Positions 58,004-64,000 of a DNA stretch of 64,000 nucleotides are shown piece after piece. The stretch covers positions 30,951,542 through 31,015,541 of the forward strand of contig OX388305.1 of assembly GCA_947579605.1 (NCBI GenBank), written 5' to 3'. Source of the stretch: Athripsodes cinereus. Taxonomy: Eukaryota > Arthropoda > Insecta > Trichoptera > Leptoceridae. Within the stretch, counting starts at the first letter, position 1. Every line of letters starts with the position of its first letter. Below the pieces are notes generated by a model. It was not told the DNA's origin. It saw nothing but the letters and a program-made list of their open reading frames with translations, and made no database searches. Both the position numbers and the translations under genes were made by a program.

Positions 58004-58132
58004 ATGGTAAGAAATTATATCAAGAAAACAGATGGACCTTCATGGACCAAAGAAAATTTGGAAAGAGCTGTCGAAGCTGTTAGAAATAAAGAAATGTCAG
58101 GATATACAGCTTATAGGAAATACATTTTATAG
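58004..58132 (+). pseudogene. Transposase N-terminal fragment, pipsqueak-type helix-turn-helix
   Basis: ATG at 58004 begins MVRNYIKKTDGPSWTKENLE and continues RAVEAVRNKEMSGYTAYRKY before TAG at 58130. The RNY.K...WT.E.L..A..AV..... pattern is the start of the HTH_Psq DNA-binding domain in pogo/Tigger-like transposases. Normal family proteins run several hundred residues, whereas this one stops after 42. The stop comes exactly where the internal deletion joins the C-terminal piece. If translated, it would make a small partial DNA-binding peptide, without catalysis. Confidence 0.65.
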
Positions 58133-58137
58133 GAAAA

Positions 58138-58359
58138 GTTGTAGGGTTCGAAAATAGCAAACCAGTGATAAAGTATGTAAGAAAAGTAAAAACAACTTTC
58201 ATAGCTAAAAATACTACACATTTCTCCTATCCAAAGATAGATGATGTCTCTGTTCTCGAAAATATTGAAGATGTTGTTGCAATTTTGCCACAACCAATTT
58301 TATCTCGCCGTGGGCAAATAATATTTGAGTTAGATTTTAAAATATATAACATACAGTAG
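58138..58359 (+). pseudogene. Transposase C-terminal fragment
   Basis: In another frame just after the stop the sequence reads VVGFENSKPVIKYVRKVKTT, then NTTHFSYPKIDDVSVLENIE and DVVAILPQPILSRRGQIIFE, ending at TAG near 58357. The F.YP..DD.S.V...D....LP.P....RG pattern recalls the C-terminal tail of pogo-like transposases and transposase-derived proteins in insects. The DDE domain that should lie between the two pieces is missing. Assignment depends on the shared element context. Confidence 0.45.
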
Positions 58360-59098
58360 GTAAATTACCTATACAAATTATGTACATAGGTAATTTAATG
58401 TATTTTATATATGTTTTGATAATTTTGTGGATTAAAGTTTTTAGCAGTGTTCCTTCAAGGATTATTTTTTTCTTGCCAACATAAATTACCTAATATTTTA
58501 TGTATTGTTTTTGAATTTTATATATCACTTTTTTTCACAGTTTTTCTTGTTTTATCTTACGACTTTAGACTGTTAAATTTTATACTATGTGTAACCTAGT
58601 TGACTTAAAACTGTTTCTTTGTTTTGTTTTTAATAAAGAAGTAAGTTTTGTTATATTTAAATTCAATGGTTTAATACCCCTGTTTCCTCCATAACGCTTA
58701 TCCTACACCGCAGTTACCCCATTATTTGTAAAAATAGTGAAACTAACTATATGATTGTGTTTACAACACAATGTTGTTTATGAATATATTCAATAACCAT
58801 ATTTCCAGTTCTGTAAGGTGAATACACCCCTAAAAACCCTTTATTTGGAATTTAATTCGCAAATGACGCACTTGCCCCATGTGGTGGGGAAGTGCGTCTA
58901 GAGCACATATTATAAAAAAAATGATTATTAGTGAAATAAATATTATTGACTGTTAACAAAGACAGTTTCAATAAAAAGTGAAATAATTGAAGTTTATGTG
59001 AGTTTTATTTTTAATTGCCAAGAAATCAATTTGAGCTAACAATCGATGACCAAATTCATTTCATCAAAAAGTATGATGCACTTGCCCCAACTGACCTT

Positions 59099-59430
59099 AC
59101 ATACATACATACCATCACGCCGTTTCCCTCGCGGGGTAGGCAGAAAGGATCGAGCGCCACTTCCTTCTATCCTTGCATACATCTTTCGCTTCCGTCACTG
59201 TCATACAATTCCTCATGCATGCTCTCCTGTTCAATGTGCTCAACACGTGACCGTCCTGTAGGATTTGATTTAAATGATCTTTTAATCCTCGGACGTCCGC
59301 GTCTCCGAGCACCATTCCTCTCAGCCAAATATATCTTCTTAGTCATTCTATCCTCATTCATTCTTTCCACGTGCCCAAACCATCTTAACTTATTTACATT
59401 CATCTTTGTTAAAATACCTATTATCACAAA
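59099..59430 (-). pseudogene. RTE-like LINE C-terminus, fragment 2
   Basis: The - strand reads NVNKLRWFGHVERMNEDRMT, KKIYLAERNGARRRGRPR, then after a frameshift DHLNQILQDGHVLSTLNRRA, CMRNCMTVTEAKDVCKDRRK and WRSILSAYPARE. The tail GGCGTGATGGTATGTATGTA (59100-59119, inverted) has ATGT repeats and abuts the TA duplication of the pogo-like element. It is very similar to 55330-55651. 5'-truncated near 59430. Confidence 0.8.
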
Positions 59431-60047
59431 TAAGACATGTCTATAAAAATAGTAAAAATGCTTTGCAAGATTAAATTAATTATGAAATTTTATAAAGTTA
59501 TTTAATAATTTAAATTAATAATTATGTAGTTACAACTAAGCAGGATAATAAAGGTTTTTTAGTATTTTTATTTATAGACATTTCATTTACCGCTGTGTGT
59601 TTTTTCCAATTTGCTAATTTCATTCCTAGTTTTTTTTTCTTTATTGCATAGGGGGAGGGTAAAATAATATATACCTACCTACCTACTCGTAATATGGTGT
59701 AGGAAGTTAGTTAAATTATGCAGCGATATTCAAAACATTATTATCATTATTAGGTAAGCATATTATTCTTATTTGTAAGATAAATAATTGGGGTTGTTAG
59801 AGGAGAGATATTATAAAACATTATGTACAACAACACTTAAGTAACTAACAAAGTAGGTAAGTGGCTGAGAGAAAGCATAGAGAATAAAACATAAAGAGTT
59901 GTCATTTTTCGATATTTATTTTTTTCCCAACGAACCGTTTTGCGAATTTACATGTGAATTTAACCGATGAATTTAAATTCACATAAATTTACATATAGAT
60001 ATATCACCAAAAATACATTACAAAAATGTATAATACTGTACAGCGAC
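59431..60047. other. AT-rich spacer, no gene recognised
   Basis: No supported feature. Confidence 0.4.
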
Positions 60048-60140
60048 GAGGTTTGCTGCCCATCCTAAATATCTTAATTTTTATTACATGCACCTGGTCT
60101 GCTGGCTACCTCGTTTGTGGGATATGTCATGATGGTGTCG
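60048..60140 (+). repeat. Dispersed repeat family R, 3' part
   Basis: GACGAGGTTTGCTGCCCATC, CTGGTCTGCTGGCTACCTCG, TTTGTGGGATATGTCATGAT and GGTG follow the family-R order. The GAGGACAGCTTGCATG block is reduced. Confidence 0.55.
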
Positions 60141-60151
60141 GGAGAGTGAGA

Positions 60152-60292
60152 ATAGTAATAATTATAATAAAACTTTATTGACAGAACGTAATAACATAAT
60201 TGTACAGACACACATAATAAATAAAAAACAATGTTCTGTCAAATGGCGGACTTGATGCAGTGCAACATCTTCCAGCCAACCATTTGAAAGAA
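60152..60292 (-). repeat. LINE 3'-tail unit T-like copy
   Basis: The + strand reads AATAATTATAATAAAACTTT, ATTGACAGAACG, then CAAATGGCGGACTTGATGCA, GTGCAACATCTTCCAGCCAA and CC. It is a related but distinct subfamily of the same tail (GGCGGACTTGATGC instead of GGGCGAGTTTATCGC). Confidence 0.6.
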
Positions 60293-62971
60293 AAAAAAAT
60301 AATAGTAAAAAAAATTAAAAAAATATACATAAGTACATATAATATAAAGTATGTAGATTTTCTGTTAAATTAATATACTCCTGACAGGTCGCATAGCTAG
60401 AATATGAAATATTATATTGACTAAAACTTCCCTAGTCCTCAGACTTTGCAGTATCCGGGAGGTGGGTTCCCTTCAATGGTCAAAGTAATAAATCTGAAAA
60501 CATAGATCATCAATGGCGGCCTTATAGAAAAAAGGGCACAACGGTAGGCAATTCTATTCATTATGGTTAATTTGTCTTTAGTATTTTGTATGGAACTTTT
60601 CAATTTTCACACTTCATCTATCAATAAAATATATTTGTATATCAATGGAGCAGTGGTATATGTGTAGTCAGGAAGAAATTAAATTAATATCATCTCCCTC
60701 TTGCCAATAGACAGCGTGCCGCCCGCCCCTACAATCCACTCTCTGAACAACGGAGACCCTAAAAAATACTGCCCTCAATACCAGAGACAATCTACATCCC
60801 CCATGTCTTACAAAGTAGCATTCTCCAGACGTTTAAGGGCAGCGATTTGTCACCATTTTCAGTCGAATCTTTTAAACCAAAGCCTAATCCTACAATCAAT
60901 ATAATTATATTTTTCCTTCCCAGCCAATTTCTTTTTTCAAAAATAATATGGATAAAATCTATGGTTATACATTGATAATTATTATTTTTATATACATACA
61001 TTATGTACATAGAGTCAATAAACTTTTTCATATCTGTTAGTTTAAGTCCAAAAATATTTGGCAGATAATTTACAAATTAAAACATTATACGTTTAATTTG
61101 ATATATACATATATACATCAACTGAGATCTAGAGGAGCTAAATGCTAAAGATTCCATTGCTCAAGTTAGAAAGGCTTGGATGCCTATTGCTTCGGAGGCA
61201 AAGGTCCTGCAAGGGCTGTTCGGCCATCGGAAGTAAGTATATTATATATTATGTACTTTACAAAACTTAACTATTTCAAAATCATTAAAGAAACTTTTGT
61301 ACCTACTTAACTTATGATACTTATAATCCTACATTCAAATCTAACGTTGTATTACAAAAGGTGTAGGTAGGTACTGTAGGTAGGTACTTACTCACTTAGG
61401 TAGCTAGGTAATTATTTTTCAAAATTGAAAAAAAATAATTAGGAAAGGTTTAAGGAAACTGTCGCGAGAGACAGGTGGGGAACAGACCAGAAATCCGATA
61501 TAAAAACGTGGGCAATATTTATCGTAAATGAAAAAGGGATTTAAACTAACGTCTTGTAACTAATACCCTCTTACGGTTACATCGGGCACTAATTTGGTTT
61601 TTATAGCGCGTTCTTAATTTGATTTGGCGGCATCGCGAGTTGTAGGTATAGGTGTATAGGGTGGGGTAAGGTAGGATGGAGTAGGTATTATATATTAGTA
61701 TGTATCTATATCGTGCGGTGCACAATATCCACACAACACCAACCCTCGCCTTGCCGATGTTTGCAGAAGGGATGGCAATTAATATCGAAGGATTATATTT
61801 TTTTCGCGAGGGTTGTATTACTTGCCTACAAGTGATGCCATTGCTCCATTTTTTTAAAACATTTTCTTACTTAAGCTTTCTTTAATTTCTTCAAGGGGTG
61901 GAAAATGTTTCGGACGATTAAAGTTCTACGTATACCTATTGCAAAATTACTTTGATTTTTTCCATTCAGTTTGTCTTAAGGGCAAAAAATAAGATTTTAA
62001 GACATCGGAGATACAAATAAGCAATTAAAACTTAGCTATGGGCGATTTATTTTTAAATGGTATTTAAAAACCCTTGGGAGTTTTGTTTATTATTAATCGT
62101 TCAATTTAATACATTCAAAAAGTAAATCTTTATTGTAATTAGATTTTTCAAAGATGTTTTAAAAAGTCATTGAAGGGCCATGAACATTACACACTTTGTT
62201 TACTTACACTTAAATCTATATACCTATAATGTAATGGTTCAAAAATTGCTACTGCTGTAAATAAATAAAAAGATATGAATTTCATGGGATCGTTGTATTG
62301 CCTTTCTCAAAAATAAATTTTGTTGAATTTTTTTTTCAAACAAATCATGAAAAGTAAAATTTTATTTACTATTTTTTGATTAACTTTCAGACATATTATA
62401 ATCTAAATATACATGATACCATCTAAACTTTTTAATGAAATAATTTTTAAAATGAAAAACGATATAAATAGTTATTTCACTATTGACTTTATTTATTTTT
62501 GCGAGCCGACTTTCAAGAGCTTCCGCTATCATCGTCAGGCAAAAGTAAAGTTTACTATGAACTTCCACCATGAACCGTCGGTCAATAAATTAAACTTTTT
62601 TTAATGAAACTAGTTTCAATCGTTTTACCTACACTGTATTTAAATCACGTCAGTTGTTTATATTTATCAATATTTATATTTATTTTTATATATATATGTA
62701 TATATTGTATGAGGTGAAGGTTTTACTCCATTTCACTGCGTACAGTCGGGCAGAGACTTGGCTCTTGCCTTTGCATGTGGGACGAGACATGGCCCGTCAC
62801 CGGAATATGCAGATTGGATTTGCAGAATAGGTGTTGTGTTTCTGCATTGTGTATACATGTGCTTCTTCAGGACCATCTCGCAGAATGGCCGACACAACAT
62901 TAAATCCAGTATGCGGGGAGTATCGCATATTATGAATGACTGTGTGATCAAATTTTCATCGGAAATGCATG

Positions 62972-62973
<2 letters not shown>
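60293..62973. other. AT-rich spacer, no gene recognised
   Basis: Frames at 60701, 61700, 62380, 62413 and 62758 are short and carry no domain I know. The patch ATATCCACACAACACC at about 61726-61741 also occurs near 18880, which may mark another dispersed repeat. Confidence 0.35.

Positions 62974-63034
<61 letters not shown>
62974..63034. repeat. AT dinucleotide microsatellite, about 30 units
   Basis: An uninterrupted AT run of about 60 bases. It explains the Tyr/Ile repeat in the frame at 62758-63090, which is not a gene. It abuts the SINE beginning about 85 bases further on. Confidence 0.95.
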
Positions 63035-63037
<3 letters not shown>

Positions 63038-63119
63038 AAGTGATTTTTTATTCGTATAACATGGAATTTTTACACCTACGAAAGTGTTGATATGATGACA
63101 AAAATCTCAGGTTACCCAC

Positions 63120-63375
63120 ACACCCCTGTAGCCTAATGGTTCGAGTACTTGACTCGTAATACAGAGGTGATGGGTTCGAATCCCAGTAGGTGCGGTTGGT
63201 TGGATGAAGTCGCTTTTCAGCGATGAATGCAGTCACCCGCTCTGAAAAAGATTGATATGAGAGAAGCATAAGGGAGAAAAAGGTGGAATTGGTGAACGTT
63301 GCCATGGTATAAAGCGCTTAAGCCAGCCAAAGCCGATTCGTAAGCATCGGAACACCTAATACTCTCTTCTCTACC
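63120..63375 (+). mobile_element. tRNA-derived SINE, possibly tRNA-Thr ancestry
   Basis: TAGCCTAATGG (63129-63139) matches the A box and GGTTCGAATCC (63172-63182) the B box. The loop CTCGTAA would give anticodon CGT (Thr), but two of five anticodon-stem pairs and part of the acceptor stem fail, so it is not a working tRNA gene. A body of about 180 bases (AAGTCGCTTTTCAGCGATGA and later AAGCGCTTAAGCCAGCCAAA) follows. I see no second copy in the window, so the SINE call rests on the tRNA-like head. Confidence 0.6.
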
Positions 63376-63463
63376 CTGCAAGTGATGCATAGATTGTGAT
63401 TTGGTTCATACCTATCGAAAAATACATATATATATATCAATAAGTCACAATATGTTTCACGTC

Positions 63464-63698
63464 GGCCGGTGTGGCGTGGAGGTAACGCTCTTGCCTTTGA
63501 GTCACGAGGTCCCGGGTTCGATTCCCGGCCAGGGCAAAGTGAAGAATGACCTTTTTCAAATTGTCCTGGGTCTGGGTGTTACATGTATATGTGTGTATCG
63601 TCGCGTTAGTACCCATAATACAAGATTCATCTTAGTTTGGGACTAGCTCGATCTGTGTGAGTTGTCTATGTATGTTATGTTATGTTATGTTATGTTTG
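63464..63698 (+). mobile_element. tRNA-derived SINE, copy C
   Basis: The best-preserved copy. GGCCGGTGTGGCGTGGAGGT (A-box region) and GGTTCGATTCC (63514-63524, B box) are followed by AAGTGAAGAATGACCTTTTT, TTTGGGACTAGCTCGATCTG, TGTGAGTTGTC and a TATGT tandem tail (about 63668-63696). It has lost about 16 bases relative to copy B near 63590. The 81-codon frame over it is accidental. Confidence 0.85.
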
Positions 63699-63893
63699 TA
63701 ATTTATAATAAAATTTTATAATTATCCACACAAAGAAAGAAACAAGTGCATGTTTGTTGTATAATTTATTTCTTCATTGTAGTTTGCCGCTATCACGGTA
63801 TAATATTCTCATTCTACCAATCAACCTACTACCTACTGGTGCATATTATGATATTATTAGATAATATATAGGTGCATTGTAATTCTCTACAAG

Positions 63894-64000
63894 ATGATCA
63901 CAATATCGGTGATGGTGAACAGAATTCACGAACAGAAATTCATCAGCCAGGCAGCATTCAATAATTCAATAAGTAACCATGGCGTTACGTGTCTTCGGCT
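63894..64000 (+). other. Candidate 5' end of a host gene at the window edge
   Basis: Composition rises above the surrounding AT-rich spacer. Two starts are possible. ATG 63979 sits in AACCATGGCG, a strong Kozak context, begins MALRVFG, and has an in-frame stop at 63970, so the preceding bases would be 5' UTR. ATG 63894 opens a different frame that stays open to the end (MITISVMVNRIHEQKFISQA and on). A possible 3' splice site, TTTCTTCATTGTAG, ends at 63781. Only the sequence beyond the window can decide; both could be chance. Confidence 0.25.

Larger units (their letters stand above)
57030..59097 (+). mobile_element. pogo/Tigger-like DNA transposon, internally deleted
   Basis: The termini AGGTCAGATAGGGTAAGTGC and (inverted) AGGTCAGTTGGGGCAAGTGC are imperfect inverted repeats. 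TA flanks both sides (57028-57029, 59098-59099), as in the Tc1/mariner/pogo superfamily. Inside are an apparent TATA motif (57643-57648), a 5' UTR intron (57716-57983), an exon encoding a pipsqueak-type helix-turn-helix, a C-terminal fragment, and an AATAAA (58632-58637). The catalytic DDE core is absent. Eight copies of GGGGCAAATGCGTC or its complement are spread along the element. It is inserted directly beside the tail of a LINE fragment. Confidence 0.82.

Noticed and set aside
62758..63090. 110-codon frame with a long Ile-Tyr repeat
   Set aside because: The repeat is translation of the AT microsatellite at 62974-63034; the rest has no recognisable domain.
63120..63195. Possible functional tRNA-Thr gene
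   Set aside because: A and B boxes are present, but the anticodon stem and acceptor stem have several mismatches and a SINE-like body follows.
1..64000. CRISPR arrays, bacterial operons, toxin or defence systems
   Set aside because: The evenly spaced short repeats seen (23-bp at 52242, 25-bp at 40318, 61-bp at 45237) are head-to-tail without spacers, and the whole window has eukaryotic transposon content.
1..64000. LTR retrotransposon or endogenous retrovirus
   Set aside because: I saw no paired long terminal repeats, primer-binding sites, or gag, protease or integrase motifs; all reverse transcriptases here are of non-LTR type.

Overview
This window looks like AT-rich nuclear DNA of an arthropod, most probably an insect (roughly 70% A+T by eye). 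The dispersed 'gtaggtacctac' runs and the mix of LINE, SINE and hAT/mariner-type elements occur in both Hemiptera and Lepidoptera, and I cannot choose between them. I find no bacterial-style genes, no operons, no CRISPR array, no rRNA and no intact host protein-coding gene. Nearly everything recognisable is transposable-element debris. The one possible host gene is a candidate 5' end at the extreme right edge (about 63894-64000).

Layout. 1-5146: a long non-LTR retrotransposon on the + strand with AP-type endonuclease, reverse transcriptase and RNase H. It is broken by a frameshift near 1240 and by an antisense, 5'-truncated insertion of a second, Jockey-like LINE (about 2036-3338). 5.7-6.7 kb: two copies of a tRNA-derived SINE, one split by a snap-back hairpin element. 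9.7-21 kb: AT-rich spacer with small inverted-repeat elements (9678-10122, 14762-15020) and 5'-truncated LINE 3' ends. 22177-25216: a hAT-type element with a perfect 8-bp target duplication. It contains a decayed LINE with a restriction-like endonuclease C-terminus and a second, smaller hAT-type element. 26-38 kb: mostly spacer with 3'-tail fragments of one LINE family and three TA-flanked palindromic elements. 38778-39333: a TA-flanked inverted-repeat element full of copies of its own terminal motif. 40183-41875: a 5'-truncated CR1/L2/Kiri-like LINE on the - strand whose reverse transcriptase frame is still open. 42852-43156: a hAT-type MITE. 44.7-46.1 kb and 54.8-59.4 kb: C-terminal fragments of RTE-like LINEs. 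57030-59097: an internally deleted pogo/Tigger-like DNA transposon that keeps a pipsqueak helix-turn-helix exon and a C-terminal piece but has lost the catalytic core. 63.1-63.7 kb: two tRNA-derived SINEs.

The elements form layers. Insertions lie inside other insertions at 2.0-3.3, 5.9-6.15, 22.2-25.2, 38.25-38.48, 50.27-50.42 and 57.0-59.1 kb, which allows relative dating. Several non-autonomous repeats share their last bases with LINE tails found nearby, suggesting which LINE may mobilise which SINE-like repeat. I see no convincing new multi-gene system. The most distinctive objects are the elements carrying internal arrays of their terminal motif (57030-59097 and 38778-39333), the hAT-LINE-hAT nest, and the matched SINE/LINE tails.
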